Shown: positions 23,970 to 32,238 of the stretch, one piece after another
Layout: each line of letters opens with the position of its first letter
Position numbering within the stretch: the stretch's first letter is position 1
DNA from: Mobilitalea torta
GTDB lineage: Bacteria; Bacillota; Clostridia; Lachnospirales; Lachnospiraceae
Assembly: GCF_050433395.1 (NCBI RefSeq)
Contig: NZ_JBNPXH010000008.1
Coordinates: 62,001-126,000 of the forward strand
DNA: 64,000 nucleotides
Direction: 5' to 3'
Notes under the pieces: model-generated
Databases searched by the model: none
Told to the model about the DNA's origin: nothing
The model's input: the letters and a program-made list of their open reading frames with translations, nothing else
Program-made: the position numbers and the translations under genes

Positions 23970-25403
23970 ATGGCACAGGATAAGAAGCTGGTTGAGGCCA
24001 TTACCTCAATGGATGTGGATTTTGCCCAATGGTACACGGATGTTGTAAAAAAAGCGGAGTTGATTGAGTACTCTAGCATAAGAGGCTGTATGATACTTCG
24101 CCCTCTCGGCTATGCGATCTGGGAGAACATCCAGAAGCAGCTGGATGCGGATTTTAAAGCAACCGGGGTGGAGAATGTATATATGCCCATGTTTATTCCG
24201 GAGAGTCTGTTACAGAAGGAGAAGGATCATGTGGAGGGATTTGCTCCGGAGGTAGCCTGGGTTACCCATGGAGGAGGAGAGGCTCTTCAGGAGAGAATGT
24301 GCGTAAGGCCTACTTCGGAGACCCTGTTCTGTGATTTTTATTCCAAGATCATTCAATCTCATCGGGATCTCCCTAAGCTGTATAATCAGTGGTGCTCCGT
24401 TGTACGCTGGGAGAAGACCACCAGACCCTTCCTCCGCTCCATGGAATTTCTGTGGCAGGAAGGACATACGGCTCATGCTACGGCAGAAGAGGCGGAGGAA
24501 AGAACGATTCAGATGCTCAATGTTTATGCTGATTTTTGCGAAAGAGTTCTTGCGATCCCTATGATTAAGGGGCGGAAATCAGAGAAGGAGAAGTTTGCGG
24601 GTGCTCATGCAACCTATACCATCGAGGCTCTGATGCATGACGGCAAGGCTTTGCAGTCGGGAACCAGCCATAATTTCGGCGACGGGTTTGCCCGTGCCTT
24701 TGACATTCAATATACGGATAAGAATAACACCCTGCAGTACGTGCACCAGACCTCCTGGGGCGTGTCCACCCGAATTATCGGAGCCATCATTATGGTTCAC
24801 GGGGATGACAGCGGCTTGGTACTGCCTCCCAGAATTGCACCTACCCAGATTATGATCATACCCATCAGCCAGAATAAGGAGGGTGTCCTGGATAAGGCAT
24901 ACGAGCTGAAGCAGAGGCTGGGCGGCTTCCGGGTTAAGGTGGATGATTCCGACAAGAGTCCCGGATGGAAGTTCAGCGAGCAGGAGATGCGAGGTGTTCC
25001 CATCCGTGTGGAGATCGGCCCCAAGGATATAGAAGCCAATCAGGCGGTAATCGTCCGCAGGGATACCAGAGAGAAGACGGTGGTATCTCTGGATGAGATT
25101 GAGGCTAAGGCCGGCGAGATCTTAGAGAGAATGCAGTCCGAGATGCTGGAAAGAGCAAGAAAGCACCGTGACACTCATACCTATACCGCCGTCGATATGG
25201 AAGAGCTGGAGAAGACGGTTGCAGAAAAGCCCGGCTTTGTCAAGGCAATGTGGTGTGAGGACGAGGCCTGTGAGAAGGAGATCAAGGACCGGACCGGTGC
25301 AACCTCCCGTTGTATGCCCTTTGAGCAGGAGCAGATTTCCGAGGTTTGCGTATGCTGCGGAAAGCCTGCTAAGGTAATGGCTTATTGGGGAAAAGCGTAC
25401 TAG
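23970..25403 (+). CDS. proS: Prolyl-tRNA synthetase, short archaeal/eukaryal-like form
   Basis: Charges tRNA-Pro. The 477-residue protein lacks the editing insertion of long bacterial ProS and matches the ProS3 type: motif 1 region GCMILRPLGYAIWENIQ, motif 2 VVRWEKTTRPFLRSMEFLWQEGHTAH, motif 3 HGDDSGLVLPPRIAPTQIMIIPI with the anticodon-binding domain after it, and a zinc-binding-like C-terminal part (CEDEACEKE, CVCCGKPAKVMAYWGKAY). AAAAGGAGAG lies before the ATG. It is governed by the T-box leader and ended by a strong hairpin. Confidence 0.97.
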   Translation: MAQDKKLVEAITSMDVDFAQWYTDVVKKAELIEYSSIRGCMILRPLGYAIWENIQKQLDADFKATGVENVYMPMFIPESLLQKEKDHVEGFAPEVAWVTHGGGEALQERMCVRPTSETLFCDFYSKIIQSHRDLPKLYNQWCSVVRWEKTTRPFLRSMEFLWQEGHTAHATAEEAEERTIQMLNVYADFCERVLAIPMIKGRKSEKEKFAGAHATYTIEALMHDGKALQSGTSHNFGDGFARAFDIQYTDKNNTLQYVHQTSWGVSTRIIGAIIMVHGDDSGLVLPPRIAPTQIMIIPISQNKEGVLDKAYELKQRLGGFRVKVDDSDKSPGWKFSEQEMRGVPIRVEIGPKDIEANQAVIVRRDTREKTVVSLDEIEAKAGEILERMQSEMLERARKHRDTHTYTAVDMEELEKTVAEKPGFVKAMWCEDEACEKEIKDRTGATSRCMPFEQEQISEVCVCCGKPAKVMAYWGKAY

Positions 25404-25416
25404 GAAAAGAGATAGG

Positions 25417-25470
25417 AAGGGCTTTGTGTGCCGTGAGCGAAATTACGCTCCGGCATACAAAGCCCTTATT
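25417..25470. terminator. Long terminator hairpin between proS and a convergent gene
   Basis: A 17 base arm at 25417-25433 pairs with 25451-25467 with one G-U pair. The flanking AT-rich sequence allows it to serve both converging genes. Confidence 0.8.
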
Positions 25471-25480
25471 CTGTCTTTTA

Positions 25481-25771
25481 TTATAAAAGCACCAGATAGC
25501 CTATTAAAGCAAGCAGCAGAAAAAGAATGACAGTTGCCGATATCAGCAGGCTTCGCCTGCGGAAATACCGGATGGCCTTCTCCTCATTGAGATAATACCG
25601 GTTTTTAATCTGAAGGATGACACCGGTGGTCATAAGGTGATGAAACATCCCATCAGGAGACAGCTCCAATTCTCCCAAAGATTTTGCATTGGATTCACAT
25701 AATGCATTCATGCTGATGAATCTATTATAAATGTCATTTCGATACCGGTAATGCTTACCTGCCGGATACAT
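25481..25771 (-). CDS. Small protein with C-terminal membrane anchor, unknown function
   Basis: A 96-residue protein that I do not recognise. The N-terminal 75 residues are soluble, with a possible winged-helix-like stretch (NALCESNAKSLGELELSPDGMFHHLMTTGVILQIKNRYYL), followed by a basic RYFRRR stop and one hydrophobic segment (LLISATVILFLLLALIGYLVLL). It is thus tail-anchored, facing the cytosol. ATG 25771 has a GGGGAG-type site; an ATG 51 bases upstream gives a longer form. It is divergent from cca. Confidence 0.6.
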   Translation of the reverse strand: MYPAGKHYRYRNDIYNRFISMNALCESNAKSLGELELSPDGMFHHLMTTGVILQIKNRYYLNEEKAIRYFRRRSLLISATVILFLLLALIGYLVLL

Positions 25772-25913
25772 ATGGCAGTCTCCCCCTCCCCTATGTAAAA
25801 TTACTTTAAAATTCCAACTCATGTAATTATAGCGTTACCAAGGCAATAATACAACTTAAGAATTTCTTAAAGTCTTCTTAAGAAATGCTTCGCGGACGCC
25901 TTATGGGTTTTTC

Positions 25914-25942
25914 TTGAAATCGTAAAGGGGCTTTGCTATAAT
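25914..25942 (+). promoter_or_regulatory. cca promoter
   Basis: TTGAAA (25914-25919), a 17 base spacer and TATAAT (25937-25942), about 45 bases before the cca start. Confidence 0.75.
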
Positions 25943-25986
25943 CGGTATAGATTTTAATCTGTGAGACGAATGTGAGGAGGGCGCTT

Positions 25987-27357
25987 ATGAGGTTTTGTAT
26001 TCCCGATAAAGTGAATGAGATCATTAAAGAGCTGAAGGCCCACGGCTACGAGGCCTACGCCGTAGGCGGCTGTGTCAGGGATATGCTACTTGGCAGGGAG
26101 CCGGAGGACTGGGATATCACTACCTCAGCAACGCCCTATGAGGTGAAAAAAATATTTCGCAGGACGGTAGATACGGGAATTGCACATGGTACGGTGACGG
26201 TATTGCTGGATAAAGAGCATTATGAGGTGACCACCTACCGGCTGGACGGTGAGTATGAGGATAACCGCCATCCCAAACAGGTGGAGTTTACTTCCAGTCT
26301 GGCAGAGGATTTAAAGCGAAGGGATTTTACTATCAATGCCATGGCTTATAATGAGGCGGAGGGATTGGTTGATTTATTCGGAGGAAGAGAGGACCTGGAG
26401 CGGGGGATCATCCGGTGTGTCGGAAGCGCTGCGGAACGCTTTGGAGAGGACGCCCTCCGAATTCTGCGGGCTGTCCGCTTTTCCGCCCAGCTGGGGTTTG
26501 GAATTGAGGAGCATACCCTGCAGGCGGTCACAGATAAGGCGGTAAAGCTGCAAAATATCAGTGCGGAGCGGATTAGGACCGAATTGACCAAGCTTTTATT
26601 ATCTGATTCGCCGGACCGGCTGCGGCTGCTTTATGAGACGGGAATTACAAGGATCATTCTTCCGGAATTTGACGCCATGATGAAGACGGAGCAGAAGAAT
26701 ATACATCATATCTACAGCGTGGGGGAACATACCATCCATGCGGTCTCGGAGGTAGCGGGAAGCCTTAAGGAGCAGCGTTTTTCTCTTCGGGAGAGAACGA
26801 TACTGCGCTGGACCATGCTGCTCCACGATGTGGAAAAACCGGGCACGGCCGCCATAGGGAAGGACGGCCAGAGCCATTTCTACGGTCATCAGGAAAAAGG
26901 AGCAGTAACGGCCAGAGCCATATTAAGACGTCTTAAGTTTGACAATGATACCATCGATTCCGTGGTGCATCTGATCCGCTGGCATGATTACCATTATGGC
27001 CTGACACCGGCAGGAATGCGCAGGGCGGCAGCGCAAATCGGAAAAGAATACATGGAACTGCTGTTTGAGGTGAACCGGGCAGATATCTCCGCCAAAAATC
27101 CACAGCATACCGATGAAAAGTTCCGGCGGCTGGCCAAGGGCCGGCAGCTGTATCGGGAAATTATAGAGAGGGAGGAATGTGTCAGCCAGAAGGAGCTGAA
27201 GATAAACGGGAAGGATCTGATCGCTCTTGGCATGAAGCCGGGCAGGGAATTGGGGGAGCTGCTGGAATATCTGCTGTCCAGGGTTCTGGAGAGGCCGGAG
27301 CTGAACCGGCGGGAGACTCTGCTGGAGCTGGCAAAAGAAAAACAATCAATGCACTGA
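25987..27357 (+). CDS. cca: CCA tRNA nucleotidyltransferase with HD domain
   Basis: Adds or repairs the 3' CCA end of tRNAs. The 456-residue class II enzyme has the nucleotidyltransferase motif GGCVRDMLLGREPEDWDITTSA with catalytic carboxylates, RRDFTINAMAY, the RNA-binding helix GEDALRILRAVRFSAQLGF and the base-selecting EERIRTEL-like segment (SAERIRTEL). A C-terminal HD domain (MLLHDVEKPGTA, HLIRWHDYHYG) is typical of clostridial forms. The ATG at 25987 follows GAGGAGGG; the upstream GTG at 25972 precedes that site and is rejected. Confidence 0.95.
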   Translation: MRFCIPDKVNEIIKELKAHGYEAYAVGGCVRDMLLGREPEDWDITTSATPYEVKKIFRRTVDTGIAHGTVTVLLDKEHYEVTTYRLDGEYEDNRHPKQVEFTSSLAEDLKRRDFTINAMAYNEAEGLVDLFGGREDLERGIIRCVGSAAERFGEDALRILRAVRFSAQLGFGIEEHTLQAVTDKAVKLQNISAERIRTELTKLLLSDSPDRLRLLYETGITRIILPEFDAMMKTEQKNIHHIYSVGEHTIHAVSEVAGSLKEQRFSLRERTILRWTMLLHDVEKPGTAAIGKDGQSHFYGHQEKGAVTARAILRRLKFDNDTIDSVVHLIRWHDYHYGLTPAGMRRAAAQIGKEYMELLFEVNRADISAKNPQHTDEKFRRLAKGRQLYREIIEREECVSQKELKINGKDLIALGMKPGRELGELLEYLLSRVLERPELNRRETLLELAKEKQSMH

Positions 27358-27449
27358 CGTTTTCATACAAAACTTTTCCAAAAGCAATGGTATAAGTTAT
27401 CATGAATTAGAGAGACACAACATAATATTAGTAAGACGGGTTTATCCCC

Positions 27450-27514
27450 ATGAAGCTTCAAAACTTCATCTTCGGCTGGATCCGTTATACGCATTGCTAT
27501 GCTATGAAGTTTTG
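27450..27514 (+). promoter_or_regulatory. Alternative-pairing leader before the CotS-like gene
   Basis: CAAAACTTCAT (27459-27469) is exactly complementary to ATGAAGTTTTG (27504-27514), which directly precedes the AAGGAGG site. A third segment, ATGAAG (27450-27455), competes for CTTCAT (27464-27469). The rest of the 27358-27529 gap shows no other feature. Confidence 0.5.
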
Positions 27515-27529
27515 TAAGGAGGATGGGCT

Positions 27530-28615
27530 GTGGAGGACAGAAGTCAGGAGGCACTGAAAAAATATCGTCTTAAGGTTTACAACATATACCGGGCCAGAGG
27601 GGCATTTTTGCTGGAAACGGATTGCGGACTGAAGCTTTTCAAATGCTTTGAGGGCTCCAGAAACCGGGCTATGTTTGAAAACAAGGTAAAGGAGCATCTG
27701 CTGCTTCACGGCTATTCCAATACGGACCTCTTTGTTAAAACCATGGAGGAGGATATTGTGTCCGAGGATGGGGGAGGCTGCCAGTATATCATGAAGAACT
27801 GGTTCTGGGGGGAAGAATGCAATCTGAAGGAGCTGTCCCAGATTGAGCTGGCTTCCGCGAACCTGGCAAGACTTCATAATATGCTGCAGGAGGTGGATCT
27901 TGCCGGAGAGCAGATGGAGCATAATATTGCGCCGGATCTGGCGGAGACCTTCGACAAGCGCAACAGGGAGCTGAAGCGGGTCAGGGCATATATCAGGGAG
28001 AAGAAGCAGAAAAACGAATTTGAATTGTTATATCTGAATTATTATGAAGCCTTCTATGAGCAGGGGCTCATGGCGGCAGAACGGCTTTCCAGGTCTGCCT
28101 ACCGTACTCTGATGGAGAGGGCGGTCAAGGAACGCAGTGTGTGTCACGGTAATTATACCTATCATAATATTATTATGTTGAAAAATAAGGCGGAGGCAAT
28201 GAACAAGGCACAGATCCCCCCTGGCTGGGTAAACCGGCAGCCGTTGTCCGCTACGGAGCTTGGGGGGCCGGGAAGCCAGATTGCAACCACTAATTTTGAA
28301 AAATCCTATATCGGGCTTCAGATCTTTGATCTCTACCAGTTTATTCGGAAGGTGATGGAGAAGAACGACTGGGATATTCTTTACGGAAGCAATATGATTG
28401 AAGCCTATGATCAGATCAGGCCCATTAGCCGGGAGGAGCTTCAGGTGCTGTATGTGCTGCTTCTCTATCCGGAGAAGTTCTGGAAGATCACTAATTTCTA
28501 TTACAACGGAAAGAAATCCTGGATATCCGGGCGGAACACCCAGAAGCTGACCATGATCGGGGAACAGAACGAGAAAAAAGAGATGTTTCTTGAGAAGCTG
28601 GAGAGAATCTTGTAA
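27530..28615 (+). CDS. CotS-like spore coat protein of the aminoglycoside-phosphotransferase fold
   Basis: A 361-residue protein of the CotS/YtaA/YutH group, kinase-fold proteins of the spore coat. Seen are the N-terminal LLETDCGLKLFKCFEGS strand pair, the catalytic-loop-like VCHGNYTYHNIIML (compare HGDxxxxN, with Asn replacing the catalytic Asp) and the IFDLYQFIRKVMEKNDWD segment that is typical of CotS. The Asp to Asn change and lack of a clear DFD suggest weak or no kinase activity. GTG 27530 is the start, with AAGGAGGAT upstream. It is expected to be made during sporulation, though no sporulation promoter was identified with confidence. Confidence 0.85.
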   Translation: MEDRSQEALKKYRLKVYNIYRARGAFLLETDCGLKLFKCFEGSRNRAMFENKVKEHLLLHGYSNTDLFVKTMEEDIVSEDGGGCQYIMKNWFWGEECNLKELSQIELASANLARLHNMLQEVDLAGEQMEHNIAPDLAETFDKRNRELKRVRAYIREKKQKNEFELLYLNYYEAFYEQGLMAAERLSRSAYRTLMERAVKERSVCHGNYTYHNIIMLKNKAEAMNKAQIPPGWVNRQPLSATELGGPGSQIATTNFEKSYIGLQIFDLYQFIRKVMEKNDWDILYGSNMIEAYDQIRPISREELQVLYVLLLYPEKFWKITNFYYNGKKSWISGRNTQKLTMIGEQNEKKEMFLEKLERIL

Positions 28616-28650
28616 GGGTGCGTGCGCAGGGATTGCAACGGTTGGATGTT

Positions 28651-28871
28651 GTGGTATAATATCGGTAGGCACTATATCCACGTATATATGCGTGTGGTGC
28701 GCCGGAGCGAAGCCAAGTGCGCATAATGACGCATACCATAGGAGCCTGTGACTATGGTATAATGTCGGCAGACATTATACTCACGCATTTATTCGTGTGC
28801 GCCGGAGCGGAGCGTAGTGCGCATCCTAGCACGGAGTGCCATACCATAGGAGCTTGCGACTATGGTATAAT
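28651..28871 (+). repeat. Tandem promoter-like repeats upstream of the PEGA gene
   Basis: Three diverged copies each carry GGTATAAT (boxes at 28655-28660, 28758-28763 and 28866-28871), spaced 103 and 108 bases. The last two boxes are the end of an inverted repeat ATACCATAG / CTATGGTAT (28733-28741 with 28752-28760; 28841-28849 with 28860-28868) around a GAGC(C/T)TG(C/T)GA loop. Between boxes are GCGCCGGAGCG...GTGCGC hairpins. Confidence 0.75.
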
Positions 28872-28913
28872 GTCAGTAAAATAAAGCAGCAGTCATAAGC
28901 AGAGGAACAACAA

Positions 28914-30578
28914 ATGAGAGATTGGAAAAAACAACCGGACTATAAATGGGGGAACAGAACACCCTACAGGCTGGATAAACAGCAGGGAGCAAAACCGTCC
29001 AAAAAGAAAAGATTTCGGATCAGCGGCAATGTAATTATGAATTTGATCACAGGACTCGGACTTTTGTCTGTCATCCTTCTCATAACCATGTTCTCATCTG
29101 CCCCGGCGAATCGAAACAGGAACAAACCGGTGGGAGATGCGAAGCAGCAGGAGCAGGGAGGGGCTTCGGTGCAGCTTGTTGAGGTGCTGGGTGTGGTTAC
29201 GGATATCAATGAAGAAGCCAAGGAAATCACGCTGTATGACATAGCGAAAAAGGAAAGTACCGTCTACCCTTACAGCGGATCAACAGATATTACGGATAAA
29301 TACAGCCAAACCATAGCAATCCTGCAGATTCCCGTGGGGACCATGGTGGAGGCGATCCATCCTAAGACAGAGACAAAGCTGACCCAGTTGAAGATATCCA
29401 CGAAAGCATGGGAATACATAGGAGTGAACAATCTCAGTATTGACCGCAGCAACCGGGTTATGAAGATTGGATCCACCAAATACAAATATACGGATGACTT
29501 GATTATTTTGGACGGTGCGGATTTTGTGACAGTATATGATCTGGCGCCGATGGATGAGCTGACGGTGCGGGGCTACGAGGAAACCATCTGGTCTATCACG
29601 ATTACCAGGGGCCACGGCACGGTCAAGCTGACGGATTACGAGGGCTTTATCGGAGATTATGTCACCATCGGTTATGAAGCCATTCAACAGATTGCCAAGG
29701 ATATGGTCATCATGGTGAGGGAAGGAAGCTTCAACCTTACCGTGGAGAGTGCAAAATATACGGCAACGAAGAATATTACAGTTCGGCGTAATCAGGAGAC
29801 GGTGGTGAGCCTTGGGGATCTGGGGCCCAATGGTGCAAAGCAGGGTCTGGTTACCTTCACCATATCTCCCTTTGGAGCTGATCTGTTTGTGGACGGTAAG
29901 CTGACAAGCTATGCCGATTCATTGGAAATGAATTACGGAAAGCATGATATTGTAGTGTCCCTGGATGGATATGTCACTTATGAAGGAAGCCTTACGTTAA
30001 ATACGGCAGGGAAGAATCTGCGCATTGATCTGCCAAGGGAAAGCAGTAACCGGTCGGTCATCGTAACAGAGACGGATACGCCGGGAACCGGTCCCGACGT
30101 GGCTTCCAATAGCGGTTCGGGTTCTGGGGCGAATGCCGGCATTGGTAACAATACTGGCATGAATAACAATGCCGGAGGGAATGGTGACACGGGTATGGAT
30201 AGCAATACCGGCACAGATTCTGAGGAGGATGTGAACTTGGATTCTGGCGAGAGTGATGGCATAGGGGATGATCCTGATATGGAGGGAGATGAAAATCCGG
30301 ATGCGGATGCCGACGGAGAGGATTCCGGGAACCTGGCGGAAGAGGATTATATAGTGGATAGGAATCACTTGATCTACATACAGAGCCCTCTGGGGGCTTC
30401 GGTATATCTCAACGGGGAGTTCCAGGGGATATCACCCATAAGCTTTACAAAGATAATCGGAAACCATGTGGTGACTTTTATTAAGGAGGGCTATGAGACC
30501 ATAAGTTATTCTGTTGAGGTGGCGAATGACCGCCTGGACACCTATTTCAATATGCCGGACATGGTGAAGAAACAATAA
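28914..30578 (+). CDS. Membrane-anchored PEGA-domain protein
   Basis: A 554-residue surface protein. A basic cytosolic N-terminus is followed by one membrane segment (about residues 40-61), so the bulk is outside. Residues about 80-300 are beta-rich domains with repeated VxxYDL and ITxxRGHGxVKLTDYEG motifs. A first PEGA domain (about 305-375) has ISPFGADLFVDGKLTSYADSLEM and HDIVVSLDGYVTYEG. A Gly/Asn/Asp-rich linker (about 390-475) leads to a second PEGA (about 485-550: IQSPLGASVYLNGEFQGISP, HVVTFIKEGYETISY). PEGA domains are thought to bind cell-wall or surface partners. GAGGAAC precedes the ATG. Confidence 0.88.
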   Translation: MRDWKKQPDYKWGNRTPYRLDKQQGAKPSKKKRFRISGNVIMNLITGLGLLSVILLITMFSSAPANRNRNKPVGDAKQQEQGGASVQLVEVLGVVTDINEEAKEITLYDIAKKESTVYPYSGSTDITDKYSQTIAILQIPVGTMVEAIHPKTETKLTQLKISTKAWEYIGVNNLSIDRSNRVMKIGSTKYKYTDDLIILDGADFVTVYDLAPMDELTVRGYEETIWSITITRGHGTVKLTDYEGFIGDYVTIGYEAIQQIAKDMVIMVREGSFNLTVESAKYTATKNITVRRNQETVVSLGDLGPNGAKQGLVTFTISPFGADLFVDGKLTSYADSLEMNYGKHDIVVSLDGYVTYEGSLTLNTAGKNLRIDLPRESSNRSVIVTETDTPGTGPDVASNSGSGSGANAGIGNNTGMNNNAGGNGDTGMDSNTGTDSEEDVNLDSGESDGIGDDPDMEGDENPDADADGEDSGNLAEEDYIVDRNHLIYIQSPLGASVYLNGEFQGISPISFTKIIGNHVVTFIKEGYETISYSVEVANDRLDTYFNMPDMVKKQ

Positions 30579-30738
30579 ATCTTCCTGCCTGTGGTTTTTC
30601 ATCGAAACAAAGCAAAATAAATCATAATATAAAAACATAAGTAAAATAATGTAAATCGATTTGTAATCCTCTCTCTTTTCAAAATAGCTGTTGTAAGCTA
30701 TAATTAATGTTAATATATGGAAAAGAGAGGGGATTTTT

Positions 30739-32160
30739 ATGATTCAATTCTTATTTGAGCAAAATATCATTATTTACGCCTTTGCAGGACTCTGCGGACT
30801 GGGATTGCTGGTTCGTCTGATTGTAAACCAGGTGTTTAAGAATCTGGTTAAGGCGTCGGAAAATCCGGCAGAGGCAAAAAATAAGCTGGTAAAGCTTATA
30901 AAAATGAGATTTGAGGCGTGCTATAAGGCAAAAATTGGTGTGAATAATGTGGATACATTTGTGGATAAGAATGTATTAAAATATCGATTTTGTGGAATTT
31001 TATTATCCACCTGGGACAATTTCGGTGGACAAATTCTTTTCCTTAATCTCTTAACCGTGCCTGTCAGTGTGGTTTTCGGAGTAACCTTCCGTTGTGGACA
31101 AGATAAGATATTACTGACTGGATCTGTGGGAATCTTATCAAGTGCAATTTTAATTCTTGTGGATAAAAGCATCAATTTATCAGCGAAGAGGAGAATGCTC
31201 CACCTGAACCTTCTGGATTATCTGGATAATTTCTGCAAGATACGATTGGAGCAGGAGACGTTCTATCCGGAGCTGTATGAGCAGATGCGCCGGGAGTATG
31301 CCCAGGTAACGGAAGCCAAGAAACAGGTGGGCACATCTGCCGAAAGGACGGAGAGTAAGAAGGAGAGAGCGGAACGCAGGCGGGAGGCAAAGCAAAAGAA
31401 GGAAGAGGAGAAGAAGCTTCAGGCTCAGAGGAAAGAAGAGGAGCGCCGGAGACTGGAGGAGGCCCGCAGAGAGGAAGAGAGACGAAGGCAGGAGGAGCGC
31501 AGGCAGGCAGCCGCCAAGCGAAGGGAAGAGGAATTGAGGAAGATAGAAGAGGAGCGTAAGGCTCTGGAGGCGCGGCAGGCTGAGCTGAAGAAGCTGTCCA
31601 TGGAAAGCCAGGGGGATAATCAGGCGGAAGAAACCATGGAGAAGCCAGCTGAAAAGCCGGGTAAGAGATATGCGGGGAAGTCATCCGGCAAAGGGGCAGA
31701 GGCAGTGACGGAGAAGAAGCAGTCAGGGAAGGCATCAGGGGTTGAGGAACCGGTGATATCGTCTATGGATAGGGAGCGGTCCATGGAGAAGGAGATATCC
31801 ATGAAGAAGGAGGTATCCGCAGAGAAGGAGGCCTCTGTGCCAAAAGAGCTTTTCGCAGATGATTCAGCGGAATTTCCGGCAGAAGGCCTTCGGGAAGAGT
31901 TGGAGACCAGGGAGAATATTCTACATAGTATGGAACACGATTTAAAGCCCAGCCAGGAAAGAATGGATCTGAATAAAGTGCTGCAGGGGCTGGATGAGAT
32001 TGCCGCAAGCAAGGAGCGGGACCAGCAGGAGAAGAAGCTTCTGGAAAAGGCAGAGAAGAAAGCAGCCGCGGCTGCCAAAGGAAGCGGAAAGAGCCGGAGC
32101 CTGCAGAACAGCCAGGAGGATAAGGTAATAGAAGAGGTTTTAAAAGAATTCTTTGCTTAA
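30739..32160 (+). CDS. Membrane protein with long charged coiled coil, unknown function
   Basis: A 473-residue protein that I do not recognise. Residues about 10-30 and two further hydrophobic stretches (about 95-115 and 122-140) form an N-terminal membrane domain. From about 190 to 290 a very Lys/Arg/Glu-rich coiled coil runs (KKEEEKKLQAQRKEEERRR type), then a low-complexity region with repeats of the form ME/MKKE[IV]S, and a final short helix (DKVIEEVLKEFFA). GAGAGGGG lies before ATG 30739. It sits between the PEGA gene and pgi in the same orientation. A structural role at the membrane is only a guess. Confidence 0.72.
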   Translation: MIQFLFEQNIIIYAFAGLCGLGLLVRLIVNQVFKNLVKASENPAEAKNKLVKLIKMRFEACYKAKIGVNNVDTFVDKNVLKYRFCGILLSTWDNFGGQILFLNLLTVPVSVVFGVTFRCGQDKILLTGSVGILSSAILILVDKSINLSAKRRMLHLNLLDYLDNFCKIRLEQETFYPELYEQMRREYAQVTEAKKQVGTSAERTESKKERAERRREAKQKKEEEKKLQAQRKEEERRRLEEARREEERRRQEERRQAAAKRREEELRKIEEERKALEARQAELKKLSMESQGDNQAEETMEKPAEKPGKRYAGKSSGKGAEAVTEKKQSGKASGVEEPVISSMDRERSMEKEISMKKEVSAEKEASVPKELFADDSAEFPAEGLREELETRENILHSMEHDLKPSQERMDLNKVLQGLDEIAASKERDQQEKKLLEKAEKKAAAAAKGSGKSRSLQNSQEDKVIEEVLKEFFA

Positions 32161-32181
32161 ATAAATCAGAAAGAAAAATGA

Positions 32182-32210
32182 TTGAATAATCAGGGCGATT
32201 TTGTTAGAAT
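32182..32210 (+). promoter_or_regulatory. pgi promoter
   Basis: TTGAAT (32182-32187), a 17 base spacer and TAGAAT (32205-32210), 29 bases before the start codon. Confidence 0.6.
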
Positions 32211-32238
32211 AGAAGAAAAAATGAAAGGAAGGTATCCT

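Noticed and set aside
30668..30731. Inverted repeat CCTCTCTCTTTTC / GAAAAGAGAGG before the coiled-coil gene
   Set aside because: The left arm lies upstream of the likely transcript start (TATAAT at 30699), so an mRNA hairpin that hides the ribosome site is unlikely.
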